Shown: positions 8,602 to 18,539 of the stretch, piece after piece
Layout of the letters: each line of letters starts with the position of its first letter
How positions within the stretch are numbered: position 1 is the first letter of the stretch
Assembly: GCA_964454335.1 (NCBI GenBank)
Contig: CAYVVT010000018.1
Coordinates: 1 to 62,005 of the forward strand
DNA: 62,005 bases
Direction of reading: 5' to 3'
Source of the DNA: CAYVVT01 sp964454335
GTDB taxonomy: Bacteria; Fidelibacterota; UBA8477; JABMPR01
The notes under the pieces: generated by a model
The model's input: only the letters and a program-made list of their open reading frames with translations
What the model was told of the DNA's origin: nothing
Database searches by the model: none
Position numbers and translations under genes: made by a program

Positions 8602-10593
8602 ATGAAAGGATCGGTAAAGAAGTTTTTGTGCACGGGAATGCTGCTGTTGGCAGCAGGTTTATTTGCGCAGGCGCCATTGGTTGATTTTGAGACCATCACC
8701 CTGTCGGATCAATGGGGCGGGGGTGCTTATTGGGTAAGTGACGATGGAACCATGCTGGGTGGTGGATATTATTTCGGTTCCGGTTTCCTGTGGACGGAAG
8801 AAGAAGGTGAAGTATTTGTTGGAGGGTATTATGTCCGTGATATGGATAATTACGGGCGGCTCGCCGGCGAAACCACATTCCCGCATGACACCGACTCAAC
8901 GATCATTGATATCGAAGCAGCATCCTACTACGAGGATGGAGAATGGCAGTGGATGGGATATATAAACGGCACAGAACCGTTCGATCCATACCATTACACA
9001 GGCTCATGGGCCATTGCAGCCGATACATTCATTATTGCCGGGATGTACTGGCATGATAACTATCGCACAACAGCGTTCGTCTGGACTCCTGATAATCCTC
9101 TGGGGACATTACTGCCTGACAATGGTCTGGATCTCAGCAGCCGTCCCAATGACATGAGCAATGATGGCAGCATCATTGTGGGGTGGGCCTCCACGGATGT
9201 GGACGGGCAGTATACTGACCGTGCCGCCCACGCCTGGATCTGGAACGAAAGCCTGGGAGAGTACGAACTCGTATTCCTCGGCAGCCTTGCGGATCCACCG
9301 TATATGGCCGGTGAAGCTTACTGTGTCAGTTCTGACGGCGAACTCGTTGGCGGCTGGACCTGGGGTGAGCTGTTCATCTGGAACGAAAACGACGGCATGC
9401 AGGGATATGGCTATGCCCCCGGGCATGACCCAATGACCGCTGGTGTTTCGGCAATGGGTATCACACCAGATACGGTTGTGGTAGGATTTGCCCAGCCCCA
9501 GACCTGGGTGTGGACACGTGAAGCGATCATGTACACTCCGGAGACGGGCATTTTCTTTCTCAGGGACAGTCTCCTGGAACTCGGTGTGACTCAATTGGAA
9601 TCCTGGTACCTCGCACAAGCTAATGGAATTACACCTGACGGTCGTTTCATTGTTGGTACTGCCATCGACCCTACTGGTATTCTTCAACCTTTCAGGCTCG
9701 AATTCCTCTATCCTGAAGCACCCTCAGATCTGAGTTATGCGGTTATTGATCTGGATGGCGTTGCCGTGGTCGAACTCAACTGGACTGACAACTCTACGAA
9801 TGAATACAACTTTCACCTACAGCGGAAAGACATCACACCTGAGGGTTCTTCGGAATGGATGACCATCGCTTTGACTGATTCTGCGGTAACGCAATGGCTG
9901 GATGAATCTATTATTCTTTCTGAAGAAACAGATTATAAATACCGTATCCGTTCTGAGAACCCGGTAGGGAACTCCGCCTGGGAAAGCATCCTTGTGGACA
10001 TCGAATTCACACCTCCGGCCGAACCCAGTGAGCTCTACTCCGAGATCGTATCAACTGATACCCTTTCATATGTTTATCTCGCGTGGTTGGACAACTCTGA
10101 CAATGAGTCAAACTTTCATATTCAGCGGCGCGAAATCACAGCTGATGGTCCTGGTGAATGGGTCACCATGGCGATGACTGATCCGGATGTCACAGAGTGG
10201 ATCGATGAGAGCATCGTTATTCAGGATGGCCTGAACTACAGGTACAGGCTGCGGGCTGAGAATCTCTACGGTAGCTCCAGTTGGCTCACCATCCTGGTGA
10301 CCACTTCCAGTGAGAGCATGGGTATTCCCACAGAATTCCGTATCAGCAACGCCTATCCGAATCCCTTCAATCCCAGCACTACCATCAGCTACGAGATACC
10401 TGAAGAGATGCAGGTCAACATGACCCTGTTCAATCTCACCGGTGCACGCGTGGCAGAGGTGATGAGTGAGAACGTTGAAGCCGGATATTACGATCTATCT
10501 CTTGATCTCAGTACCCATGGCGCCGGCGTATATATGCTTGTGATCCAGGGTGAGGGTCATCGGGATGTTCGAAAACTGACATTGATCAAATAA
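8602..10593 (+). CDS. Secreted HAF-repeat/fibronectin III protein with T9SS-type sorting domain
   Basis: 663 aa. A signal peptide (MKGSVKKFLCTGMLLLAAGLFAQ) is followed by about 350 residues of HAF-like units (WVSDDGTMLGGG, MSNDGSIIVGWA, VSSDGELVGGWT, ITPDGRFIVGTA). Two near-identical fibronectin III-like domains follow (about 373-470 and 473-570), each with the pattern NWTDNSTNEYNFHLQR or WLDNSDNESNFHIQRR. The C-terminus has the sorting motif AYPNPFNPSTTISYEIP and ends KLTLIK. It is a shorter paralogue of the divergent minus-strand gene. It is probably exported by a type IX-like system and displayed outside the cell. A GAGCGAGG ribosome site precedes the ATG, and a terminator directly follows. 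Confidence 0.85.
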   Translation: MKGSVKKFLCTGMLLLAAGLFAQAPLVDFETITLSDQWGGGAYWVSDDGTMLGGGYYFGSGFLWTEEEGEVFVGGYYVRDMDNYGRLAGETTFPHDTDSTIIDIEAASYYEDGEWQWMGYINGTEPFDPYHYTGSWAIAADTFIIAGMYWHDNYRTTAFVWTPDNPLGTLLPDNGLDLSSRPNDMSNDGSIIVGWASTDVDGQYTDRAAHAWIWNESLGEYELVFLGSLADPPYMAGEAYCVSSDGELVGGWTWGELFIWNENDGMQGYGYAPGHDPMTAGVSAMGITPDTVVVGFAQPQTWVWTREAIMYTPETGIFFLRDSLLELGVTQLESWYLAQANGITPDGRFIVGTAIDPTGILQPFRLEFLYPEAPSDLSYAVIDLDGVAVVELNWTDNSTNEYNFHLQRKDITPEGSSEWMTIALTDSAVTQWLDESIILSEETDYKYRIRSENPVGNSAWESILVDIEFTPPAEPSELYSEIVSTDTLSYVYLAWLDNSDNESNFHIQRREITADGPGEWVTMAMTDPDVTEWIDESIVIQDGLNYRYRLRAENLYGSSSWLTILVTTSSESMGIPTEFRISNAYPNPFNPSTTISYEIPEEMQVNMTLFNLTGARVAEVMSENVEAGYYDLSLDLSTHGAGVYMLVIQGEGHRDVRKLTLIK

Positions 10594-10600
10594 GTGAATC

Positions 10601-10627
10601 GGGGGCCGTTCAGGCCCCCTTTCTTTT
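10601..10627 (+). terminator. Terminator after the HAF-repeat gene
   Basis: GGGGGCC pairs with GGCCCCC around a 5-nt loop, followed by TTTCTTTT. Confidence 0.85.
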
Positions 10628-10651
10628 CCAAGATGAACCTGGAGTGAAGTC

Positions 10652-13600
10652 ATGAGATCCACCAAGCCTGGCAACAGCATCATTTTATTCGCTATCCTGT
10701 CCCTCAGCCCGGTCTTTGCCGACCTGGGACCGAACTCAGACGAGCTGGGACGGGCTCTTTATGATGAGAGCTATATCTGTGTGAAATTAACCAAAGCGGT
10801 CCCGGGCCTGGACTTTGGCGAATCACTGCAACTCACCGGAATGCGCTCCTTGGATAATCTCTTCATGATCCACGGCGTGGAAAGCATCCGTCCGCGCTTC
10901 AAGCTGAACACAGATAGATCCCAACCGGGATTGCCGGATCTTTCCCGGATCTATCTCCTGGAGATCTCTCCCGCTACCGATATGCAGGATCTCATCACTT
11001 CCTTGGGATCAGACTTTCACGTGGAGTATGCTGAGCCTGTGTGCGTGAATTATTTTGACGCCATTCCCAATGACAGCCTTTATACCGAGATGTACCATCT
11101 TCCACAGATCCAGGCCGAGGACGCCTGGGATATTCACAAAGGGGAGGATGGCAGCGAGCCCATCGTGGTGGGAATCGTGGACAGTGGTATCGACTGGCGT
11201 CACCCAGACCTGTTGGAGAATATCCACCAGAACCTGGGTGAGGATGCCGATGGTGACGGCCATGTCCTGGAGCTGGTGGACGGTGAATGGGTCTTTGATC
11301 CCGGTGATGAGAATGGTGTCGATGATGATCTGAACGGCTATGTCGATGATTTCATCGGCTGGAACGTGTATGCCGATGGGACCGGGGCCCAGAACAACGA
11401 CCCGGATGATCCTGGAATCCATGGGACCCATGTCGCCGGCCTGACATCAGCCGTAACGAACAATGCTGAGGGCGTTGCAGCCGTCTCCTGGAACGTGGAA
11501 CTCATGACCACCAGCCATGGCTACACCGGGGGTGGTAATCACATTTACAGCGGATATCAGGGAATCATCTATCTGGCAGAGAATGGCGCCGACATCATCA
11601 ATAACAGTTGGGGTGGAGGGATGTTCACTCAGGCAGCCAGTGAAGTGCTTCAGTATGCTCAAGGGCTCGGATCCATTATTATTGCTTCTGCTGGGAATGG
11701 CGGTGGTAATTTTCGCCACTATCCCAGTGACTATCCGGGTGTTGTGAGTGTTGCCTCTGTCGGCAGTGACGACTACATCGCCAGCTATTCGAACTTCGGT
11801 GCGGGCGTAGATATCAGCTCGGTCGGTGGAGCCTATGGCATTGGTGTTCTGAGTACATTACCCGATGGCGCTTATGGCATGCTGTCAGGAACATCCATGG
11901 CTGGACCCCTGGCTGCAGGAAGCCTGGCTTTGCTGAAGTCATATCAGCCTGACTGGACCAACGAGGAATTGATCTATCAGTTCCTGGCCACCACCGACGA
12001 TATCTATAACATTCACGACCCCTATTACGATCATCTCATTGGTACCGGGCGGATCAATGCCTATCGCCAACTGACAGAAGAATCACCGGTACTCAGCGAT
12101 GATCTCCGGCTCATCATTCATGAGATCGAATCTCACCCCGTAGATCTGAACACCCACGAACTGATTCCTGGTGACAGTGTAGATGTCCACCTGACATTGA
12201 GGAACTTTGCGGTCTTCACAGGGGATTCCAGTGTGAGCTTTACAATGACTTCAAACAGTGCCCATGTTGAGATCAGTCCTGCTTCGGTAACAGGCAGCAT
12301 TCCGGCAGATGGCTTTGTGACACTTTCCGATGCTTTCAACCTGGTGATCAGTCCTGAATCACCGGCTCACGAAGTTGTCCTGACGCTCGGCATTGCTCCC
12401 GAAACTGCGGAGATTGCTCTTGGATCAGAATTGTCCTTTACTGTCGTAGTCAATCCCGCTTTCATTGAAGAACCTATCTTGCAGATCGAGACTGACTGGG
12501 GGACCACAGGCATGGGTAATATCACCTTGGTGAACTCTGGGATTGCGGACATCGATTTCGAGATAACAACCCATGATATGTTCCCGCAGGAAGGACAGTG
12601 GCACCTGAATACCTTCATGGCCTTCGACGGAGTATCATGGTATTGCGGTGACGACTACATCCACGCTTATTCCCGTTGGCATGGCCAAATCCTCGAACTG
12701 CCAGTGCTTGACCTGAGTGAGGCTGTAAATCCTGTGTTCAGCATGATGGCGCAATGGGACATCGAGAATCCCTCCGTAAGTCCACCCTGGGATGGATGGG
12801 ACGGAGCCAATATCTGGATTTCAATTGATGGTGGCTTGCATTATGAGCCTATGAAGCCCGATTTCCCAGCCTATACATGTGAAAGTATCTATGCTTTCGA
12901 GATGTACTTCGAAGGGGATTCCATCCCTGGTTGGGCCGGCAACAGCGGTGGCTGGGTGCCTGTGCAGATCGACCTCAGTGACTATTTGCATGAACGTGTC
13001 CTGCTGCGGGTCGTGCTTGCATCTGATCCTGCTCAGGACGGCATCGGTTTCTTCATGGACGATATCCTCATTGCAGATGGGGAAGAGGTCCTCTATGAAA
13101 ATGATGGGGTTGCAGATTTCAAGCTGAAGAATACCTCTTCCAGCTGGTTCGAGTACGAGAGTACCTGGTTGTACCCGGAACTGACAGGCGGAACGGTCCC
13201 AGCCAATTCTTCGGTCACCATTCCCGTCAATGCTGAGACTGCGGACCTGACACTGGGCGGGTACGTGAATCAGCTATCTGTTACGACTGCATCCGGTCTG
13301 CCCATTGGGACGATCGATGCGGAACTCTATGTCGATTCGCCACCGACTGAGCTGGGATTGCGCCATTTCTCCCTCTCCAACAACGATTACCGGGTGGCTG
13401 AACATGAAGAGCTACGGATCGTGGTGGATAATTATGGTGGAAACGATATTGAGAATTTCACCCTGGCCGCCAGTCTGCAGCTGGATACTGAGATGATCTG
13501 GTCAGATACGCTTTCCATTGAATCCCTGCCCAGCCTGGCATTCCAGGAGTATGCATTCGAGCCCTATTTTGTAGCGGTTGAGGGTGACCTGGACCTGGAT

Positions 13601-14437
13601 ATCCAGATCCTGGACATCCAGGATGATGCGGTTCTATTCAATAATTCCCTTTCCGAAGAACTGGAAGTTGAGACCATTCTGGACCGATTCTACATTTACA
13701 CCAACGATTTCTGGGATTATGGTGATTGGGGCTTCACCGACATGTCCGGCTACCAGGATGGTCAGTCCATGCATTGCTATGCCGGGGTCACGCCTTATCC
13801 ACCCAACGCCAATACTTCCCTGACCTTTCTACCCGGTGTGGAAGTGGGTCTCATGGAGAGTTTTGCCATCAAGTATTACACCATGCTGGATCTTGAGCAG
13901 TATGCTGATTTCGGTTACTTCGAGATCAGCTTCGACCAGGAGAACTGGATTCAGCTCAATCAGCATACGGGTACTGATATCATGTGGCGTTCACATACCG
14001 TTGACCTGACGGAGTATTGTGGTGGGGATCATGAGCGCTTGTGGTTCAGGTTCCGCTTCAGCTCTGATGCCCAGAATGAGGAACTGGGTTTCTTCGTGGA
14101 CCATGTGCTGTTCAGGATTCCCGAGATTGTCTCCAACAAGCAGGCCCTCCAGCTTCCTGAGCAGTATCTTCTGCACCAGAATTTCCCCAATCCATTCAAT
14201 CCCAGCACCACCCTGCGCTATGAATTGCCGGAAGCCGCTGAGGTGAAGCTTCTCATCTTTGACATCAACGGGAGGGAAGTGAGGACCCTGGTACATGGAA
14301 GCCAGCCAGCAGGGCTCTACGATGTTGTCTGGGATGGTGGGGACCAGGCCGGCCACCAGCTTGGGACGGGTTTATATTTCTGCCAGATGCAGGCCGGTGA
14401 CTTCAGTCATACCATCAAAATGCTGCTGATGGAGTAG
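10652..14437 (+). CDS. Secreted subtilisin-like (S8) serine protease with T9SS-type sorting domain
   Basis: 1,261 aa. After a signal peptide (ends LSLSPVFA) come a propeptide-like region (about 25-150) and a subtilase domain with the full catalytic set. These are Asp177 in VGIVDSGID, His257 in HGTHVAG, Asn349 (oxyanion hole) in ASAGNG and Ser415 in SGTSMAGP. Downstream are CARDB/hydin-like beta domains and two MAM/immune-inhibitor-like modules, each with a FFMDDI or FFVDHV motif. The C-terminal domain carries NFPNPFNPSTTLRYELP and ends IKMLLME. It should degrade proteins outside the cell, probably while tethered to the surface by the sorting machinery. It is in tandem with the HAF-repeat gene but separated by a terminator. 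Confidence 0.93.
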   Translation: MRSTKPGNSIILFAILSLSPVFADLGPNSDELGRALYDESYICVKLTKAVPGLDFGESLQLTGMRSLDNLFMIHGVESIRPRFKLNTDRSQPGLPDLSRIYLLEISPATDMQDLITSLGSDFHVEYAEPVCVNYFDAIPNDSLYTEMYHLPQIQAEDAWDIHKGEDGSEPIVVGIVDSGIDWRHPDLLENIHQNLGEDADGDGHVLELVDGEWVFDPGDENGVDDDLNGYVDDFIGWNVYADGTGAQNNDPDDPGIHGTHVAGLTSAVTNNAEGVAAVSWNVELMTTSHGYTGGGNHIYSGYQGIIYLAENGADIINNSWGGGMFTQAASEVLQYAQGLGSIIIASAGNGGGNFRHYPSDYPGVVSVASVGSDDYIASYSNFGAGVDISSVGGAYGIGVLSTLPDGAYGMLSGTSMAGPLAAGSLALLKSYQPDWTNEELIYQFLATTDDIYNIHDPYYDHLIGTGRINAYRQLTEESPVLSDDLRLIIHEIESHPVDLNTHELIPGDSVDVHLTLRNFAVFTGDSSVSFTMTSNSAHVEISPASVTGSIPADGFVTLSDAFNLVISPESPAHEVVLTLGIAPETAEIALGSELSFTVVVNPAFIEEPILQIETDWGTTGMGNITLVNSGIADIDFEITTHDMFPQEGQWHLNTFMAFDGVSWYCGDDYIHAYSRWHGQILELPVLDLSEAVNPVFSMMAQWDIENPSVSPPWDGWDGANIWISIDGGLHYEPMKPDFPAYTCESIYAFEMYFEGDSIPGWAGNSGGWVPVQIDLSDYLHERVLLRVVLASDPAQDGIGFFMDDILIADGEEVLYENDGVADFKLKNTSSSWFEYESTWLYPELTGGTVPANSSVTIPVNAETADLTLGGYVNQLSVTTASGLPIGTIDAELYVDSPPTELGLRHFSLSNNDYRVAEHEELRIVVDNYGGNDIENFTLAASLQLDTEMIWSDTLSIESLPSLAFQEYAFEPYFVAVEGDLDLDIQILDIQDDAVLFNNSLSEELEVETILDRFYIYTNDFWDYGDWGFTDMSGYQDGQSMHCYAGVTPYPPNANTSLTFLPGVEVGLMESFAIKYYTMLDLEQYADFGYFEISFDQENWIQLNQHTGTDIMWRSHTVDLTEYCGGDHERLWFRFRFSSDAQNEELGFFVDHVLFRIPEIVSNKQALQLPEQYLLHQNFPNPFNPSTTLRYELPEAAEVKLLIFDINGREVRTLVHGSQPAGLYDVVWDGGDQAGHQLGTGLYFCQMQAGDFSHTIKMLLME

Positions 14438-14480
14438 CGCCTGCGGACGTGGACTTGCAATGAGTCCTCTTTTGTACAGG

Positions 14481-14506
14481 AAGGGCCTCTGATGGGGCCC
14501 TTTTTT
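14481..14506 (+). terminator. Terminator of the subtilase gene
   Basis: AAGGGCC (14481-14487) pairs with GGCCCTT (14496-14502), followed by a run of T to 14506. Confidence 0.85.
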
Positions 14507-14576
14507 GTTAGGGGTTAGGAGTTAGGAGTTAGGAGTTAGGGGTTAGGGGTTAGGGGTTAGGGGTTAGGGGTTAGGG
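14507..14576 (+). repeat. Ten-copy 7-bp tandem array GTTAGG(G/A)
   Basis: Ten contiguous heptamers run without interruption: GTTAGGG once, GTTAGGA three times, then GTTAGGG six times. It begins right after the terminator T-run. The G-tracts on this strand could form quadruplex structures. A purine-rich GGAGTAA/GGAGTGA stretch follows at 14644-14685. No ORF crosses it. Confidence 0.9.
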
Positions 14577-14693
14577 GTTAAGCGTAGGGTGGGCGTTGTT
14601 GTGGGGCGCATGCGCGAATTCAGATTTGGTGGAGAACGGGGTATGGGAGTAAAGGAGTGAGGGAGTAGAGGAGTAATTGAGTGTCCGGAATAT

Positions 14694-16277
14694 TTACGTA
14701 TTGGTAGTCGACTTGAACTTGAGTGTATCAGGTTCAGACCAGGATCCTGAAGCCAGCACAACCTGTCCATTGGCATGCAGTCTACGAATGATGCGGTAGA
14801 TCAGTTCGGTCTCGACCTCAATGCCCATCAGTTGTTTGAGATCAACCAGGTTCACAGGCGCTTCGGCACCTTTCAGGACGGCACGTACCCGGTTCAGAAT
14901 GGCCAGAGTTTCAACCGCGGCCTGCTTGCCGGCTTCCACACCCGGCTGGTGGTAAGCATTGATGTTCACCAGTGCGGCATAGAAACCCACTGTGCGCTCG
15001 TAAAGGGCGATAAGCGCCCCGATGGCGAAAGGGGTGACCTCGGGTATGCTCAGGGTGATGGATGCGCGTCCGCGCTCTGCCAGTGCCTCACGGGTGCCCT
15101 GCAGGAAACCGAACAGGTAGTCACCGCTTGTATTCACACCGTCAACGGGGATGGAGCTCCCTTCACGATCCTTGAGGACCTCGATGAATGTCACGAAGAA
15201 ATTGTTGATGCCGTCACGCAGCTGCTGGACATATGCGTGCTGATCCGTGGAGCCCTTGTTGCCATAGACGCTGATACCCTGTTCAACCCTTTTGCCATCC
15301 AGGTCGAATTCCTTGCCCAGGGATTCCATGATCAGTTGCTGCAGATAGCGGCTGAACAGCAAGAGGCTGTCCTTATATGGCAGGATCACCATGTCCCTGG
15401 ATCCGCGACCCTCGGTGGCCACATACCAGGCCAGACACAGGAGAGCTGCAGGATTATGCCAGGGCTCCCTTTGGCGTGTGACTGCGTCCATGCTGCAGGC
15501 ACCGGCAAGTATGGCCCGGAAATCGATACCCTGCAGGGCGGCAGGGAGCATACCCACTACAGAAGTCTCTGAGGTCCGGCCACCGACCCAATCCCACATG
15601 GGGAAGATCTTCAACCAATTCTCAGCCCTGGCACGTTCATACAGCTTGCTGTTATCTCCGGTGATGGCCACTGCCTGCCGGGCAAAGTCGATGTCATGGC
15701 CCTTGAACCGTTCCATGGTCTCCACCATCCCGTTCCGGGTTTCCGGTGTACCACCAGATTTTGAGATCACCACCACCAGGGTTCGATGGAAACGGTGATC
15801 AAGCCTGTCCAGGACCCGGTCGATACCTGCAGGATCCGTATTGTCCAGGAAATGTGCCTTCAGGGCAGGATCATGGGGAGCCAGAGCATCTGATACGAAC
15901 TGAGGTCCCAAGGCGGAACCGCCTATGCCGATCACCAGCAGATCTGTGAAGGTCTGGTTGTCCGCTGCCCGTAATACACCCGCATGGATGTCCGCACTGA
16001 AACTTACAATGTCCTCCAGGGTGGACTCGATCTCTGCTCTGATCTCATCTGATGGGGCCAGATCAGTCGCACGCAACCAGTAGTGACCAACCATCCGTCC
16101 TTCATCTGGATTGGCGATCTCACCGGCCTCAAGGGCGGTCATGGCCGCGTGGATGTCCTTGAATCGTTTCTCGAAATCAGCTGAATCGGCAGCGCTTATG
16201 TCAAGGCCGGCCAGATCCAGAAAAAAACCTGTATCTTGATCATGGAAGTGTCGGTTCTGGTAACTTCTCCAATCCAT
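14694..16277 (-). CDS. pgi: Glucose-6-phosphate isomerase (cyanobacterial/FCB-type)
   Basis: 527 aa. It interconverts glucose 6-phosphate and fructose 6-phosphate in the cytoplasm. Family motifs seen are LLVIGIGGSALGP (phosphate-binding loop region), VVISKSGGTPETRNG, DWVGGRTSETS, and VEQGISVYGNKGSTDQHAYVQQL including the catalytic His. The C-terminal QPGVEAGK holds the conserved Lys. The length and the ~70-residue C-terminal helical extension match the group found in cyanobacteria and FCB bacteria rather than the E. coli type. GGAG lies 7 nt before the ATG. It is followed downstream only by low-complexity repeats, and no terminator is evident. Confidence 0.95.
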   Translation of the reverse strand: MDWRSYQNRHFHDQDTGFFLDLAGLDISAADSADFEKRFKDIHAAMTALEAGEIANPDEGRMVGHYWLRATDLAPSDEIRAEIESTLEDIVSFSADIHAGVLRAADNQTFTDLLVIGIGGSALGPQFVSDALAPHDPALKAHFLDNTDPAGIDRVLDRLDHRFHRTLVVVISKSGGTPETRNGMVETMERFKGHDIDFARQAVAITGDNSKLYERARAENWLKIFPMWDWVGGRTSETSVVGMLPAALQGIDFRAILAGACSMDAVTRQREPWHNPAALLCLAWYVATEGRGSRDMVILPYKDSLLLFSRYLQQLIMESLGKEFDLDGKRVEQGISVYGNKGSTDQHAYVQQLRDGINNFFVTFIEVLKDREGSSIPVDGVNTSGDYLFGFLQGTREALAERGRASITLSIPEVTPFAIGALIALYERTVGFYAALVNINAYHQPGVEAGKQAAVETLAILNRVRAVLKGAEAPVNLVDLKQLMGIEVETELIYRIIRRLHANGQVVLASGSWSEPDTLKFKSTTNT

Positions 16278-16382
16278 CAGAGTACTCCGTGTCTAAGTGG
16301 TCCCGCAATACGAATGCATCAGGAATATGGGAAATAAGCGCATAAGAGAAAGATTAAAGTTCTCCAAGCCCTGGTTGGATCA

Positions 16383-17300
16383 TCAGCCAGGGGGCAGTGA
16401 AATTTTCTCGAATTCCGCCTGTTGCTCAGCCTCTATGGCCGTTCTGACGGCCTCAAGGTTCTTACGGGCATCCCTGAAACCAGGCCAGATCTTGAGAGCC
16501 TGTTCGAAATGGCTGAGAGCCGGGTGCAGATCCCGGAGCTGTGTATGCGCAATTCCCATGAAATGGTAGGTTTTGGCCAACTCGCGGTCGTGCTTCAATT
16601 TCCATCTGAAAACCGTGGTATCAAAAACCATCAGATCCTGACTATCGATACCACTGGCCAGATAGGTTTCCAGGACTTCTCGTTCAGGTGATCCCTCTTT
16701 AAAGCCAACACGCTCTTCCAGAAGACTTCCCTGATAGAACTGCTGCAGGTCTGCACTGGCATCAAGAGATTGCTGAAAGGCATCCAGTGCTTCCTGGAAG
16801 CGTCCTGCCCGCAGTAGATATGAACCCTGTTTCGCCAGGGGATAGGCAGGCAGCGGATCAGTTTGAGCACACAGGGTGTAAAGGGCCAGGGCATTCGCAG
16901 GATCATTCATTTTCTCATACACTTCAGCCATGTTGCGGTAGATGGTGGCAGGATTGTCCGGCTCCTGCTGCAGGTTGTAGCGGAAGACCCGCAAGGCTTC
17001 ATGATGCTGACCCTGCCTGGCATAGGCGATGGCCAGATTCCCGGCGGCAGCCTGGAGGTCCGGTTCGATCTCCAGGACCATTTTATAGACCTTGATGGCC
17101 TGGGGATAATTTCCCTGTTTCAGATAGTCATCGGCCAGGTGCTTCATATCCATCGCTTCAGAGTGCTTACCTGGATCGGATATCGCCTTCAGCCAATCCG
17201 GTTGCGTCATGGAAACCAGGCCGAAGACGATGAGCAGCGTCCAGAACCCGACGATGATCAGGGTGATGATCCGGTCTTCCAGGGTGGGTTCGCTCTGCAT
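16383..17300 (-). CDS. Membrane-anchored tetratricopeptide repeat protein
   Basis: 305 aa. One transmembrane segment near the N-terminus (LIIVGFWTLLIVFGLVSM) is followed by about five TPR units, for example DYLKQGNYPQAIKVYKMVLEIEP, NLAIAYARQGQHHEALRVFR and HPALSHFEQALKIWP. TPRs mediate protein-protein contacts; the partner is unknown. ATG 17300 has GAGG 9 nt upstream; GTG 17303 directly before it is also possible. It begins 18 bp after the stop of the VanZ-Mth938 fusion, so the two are co-transcribed and may work together at the inner membrane. Confidence 0.8.
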   Translation of the reverse strand: MQSEPTLEDRIITLIIVGFWTLLIVFGLVSMTQPDWLKAISDPGKHSEAMDMKHLADDYLKQGNYPQAIKVYKMVLEIEPDLQAAAGNLAIAYARQGQHHEALRVFRYNLQQEPDNPATIYRNMAEVYEKMNDPANALALYTLCAQTDPLPAYPLAKQGSYLLRAGRFQEALDAFQQSLDASADLQQFYQGSLLEERVGFKEGSPEREVLETYLASGIDSQDLMVFDTTVFRWKLKHDRELAKTYHFMGIAHTQLRDLHPALSHFEQALKIWPGFRDARKNLEAVRTAIEAEQQAEFEKISLPPG

Positions 17301-17318
17301 CACACGCTTGACCTCAGG

Positions 17319-18539
17319 TCAACAGGTGTTATGGATTATGAACAGCACGGATCTTCCCTCCTGCTGCAGTCGATTATAAAGCTTGCAGGCCTGCGGCGTG
17401 GGCAGGATGATCACCTGCATCCCGCGTCCGGTGTATTTATTAAAGACAAACTGCATCTCGGTGGTCTCCCGAAAGCCACGGCCTCCCTGTCCCTCATGAC
17501 CGCTGCCGATGAGCAGAATATCCGATGCCAGGCCATGGATGGTATCCTGGTCCCGCTTATTGAACATGTGTTTCTTGTCCACCAGACGCGGACGGCCATT
17601 AGGATGGATCAATATATCGAAAAAGGGGAGTGGCAGTCCCCGGTACACCAACAGGCCATAGCGGTTCATCACAATGGGTTTATCACGATATTGAACGATG
17701 GCGACGACCTGGGCCAGGATGACGATCGTCAGGCCGGTGATAATGATCCAGCGTAGACGTTTCCATTGAGTGAGATGGATTATCAGGAATGTGGTAGCCG
17801 CCAGACACAGAGTGATGAGAATAGCCGTCAGCAGGTATTTACTCTCGGTGAGGAGGGAACTCACGTTCAGCAGGATGAAGGCGAATATCCAGGCCCCGGT
17901 GAGTGCTGCCAGGGACGATTCCAGATAGGCTTTGAAACGGGTATGCCGGATCCTGAAGGGTTTCTCAAAGACGCACCCTTTCTCCAGCCCACAAAAGATG
18001 AAGATCATGCCCGCCAAACTGCCCCAGGTGTCTTTGGCGATATCGCCAATGTCAAAAACACGGCTGGAGATCAGGACCTGGATAGCTTCGTCAAAGCTTG
18101 ATATGACCAGGGCACCAAGAAAGGTGAACAGGATGATCCGAGCGGGTTGTAGCTCGTAGCGCACCAGGGCGCGGTACATGAGATAGGCAAAGATGCTATA
18201 GGCGAAGTAATGCCAGTTGTGCTGCAGATCGTAGAAGTGATGTCTGAAATAATAGTCAGCGATCTGCTGTCCGATGGCAATGTGCAGAAGCACCAGGGCC
18301 AATGAAAACCCGATATACCTGTTCAGGCTTCTGCGGGCCAGGATCAGGACTGCACCCAGGAAGGCGAGGAAGGCTGCGAGTACAAAGGGTATTTCCAGCG
18401 CGAAGATGTCGAATGACGCCCGCGAAGCCATCCCTACGGCGGTCTGCAGGTAATTCTGGAGCATGATGAAGGGTGTCATCACCAAAAGGAGAACGTAGAG
18501 TCCGAGATGTTTGAAAGGATCGTGGAGTCTTTGCAGCAA
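17319..18539 (-). CDS. VanZ-like membrane protein fused to a C-terminal Mth938-like domain
   Basis: 406 aa. The N-terminal 270 residues have eight or more hydrophobic segments. They include the VanZ-type region SSFDEAIQVLISSRVFDIGDI followed by a conserved D-T-WGS-AG helix. The last ~130 residues match the Mth938 fold: DILLIGSGHEGQGG, then VIILPTPQACKLYNRLQQEG and SVLFIIHNT. Mth938-like proteins are small soluble proteins of uncertain function, related to mitochondrial NDUFAF3. The fusion is unusual. The start is TTG 18539 behind a GGGGGA stretch; no better start is visible. It precedes the TPR gene in an operon. Confidence 0.75.
   Translation of the reverse strand: MLQRLHDPFKHLGLYVLLLVMTPFIMLQNYLQTAVGMASRASFDIFALEIPFVLAAFLAFLGAVLILARRSLNRYIGFSLALVLLHIAIGQQIADYYFRHHFYDLQHNWHYFAYSIFAYLMYRALVRYELQPARIILFTFLGALVISSFDEAIQVLISSRVFDIGDIAKDTWGSLAGMIFIFCGLEKGCVFEKPFRIRHTRFKAYLESSLAALTGAWIFAFILLNVSSLLTESKYLLTAILITLCLAATTFLIIHLTQWKRLRWIIITGLTIVILAQVVAIVQYRDKPIVMNRYGLLVYRGLPLPFFDILIHPNGRPRLVDKKHMFNKRDQDTIHGLASDILLIGSGHEGQGGRGFRETTEMQFVFNKYTGRGMQVIILPTPQACKLYNRLQQEGRSVLFIIHNTC

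Noticed and set aside
14507..14576. CRISPR array
   Set aside because: Units are 7 bp and contiguous, with no spacers and no cas genes nearby.
14775..15572. 265-codon plus-strand frame inside pgi
   Set aside because: It is fully antisense to a well-matched isomerase; no ribosome site or family signal.
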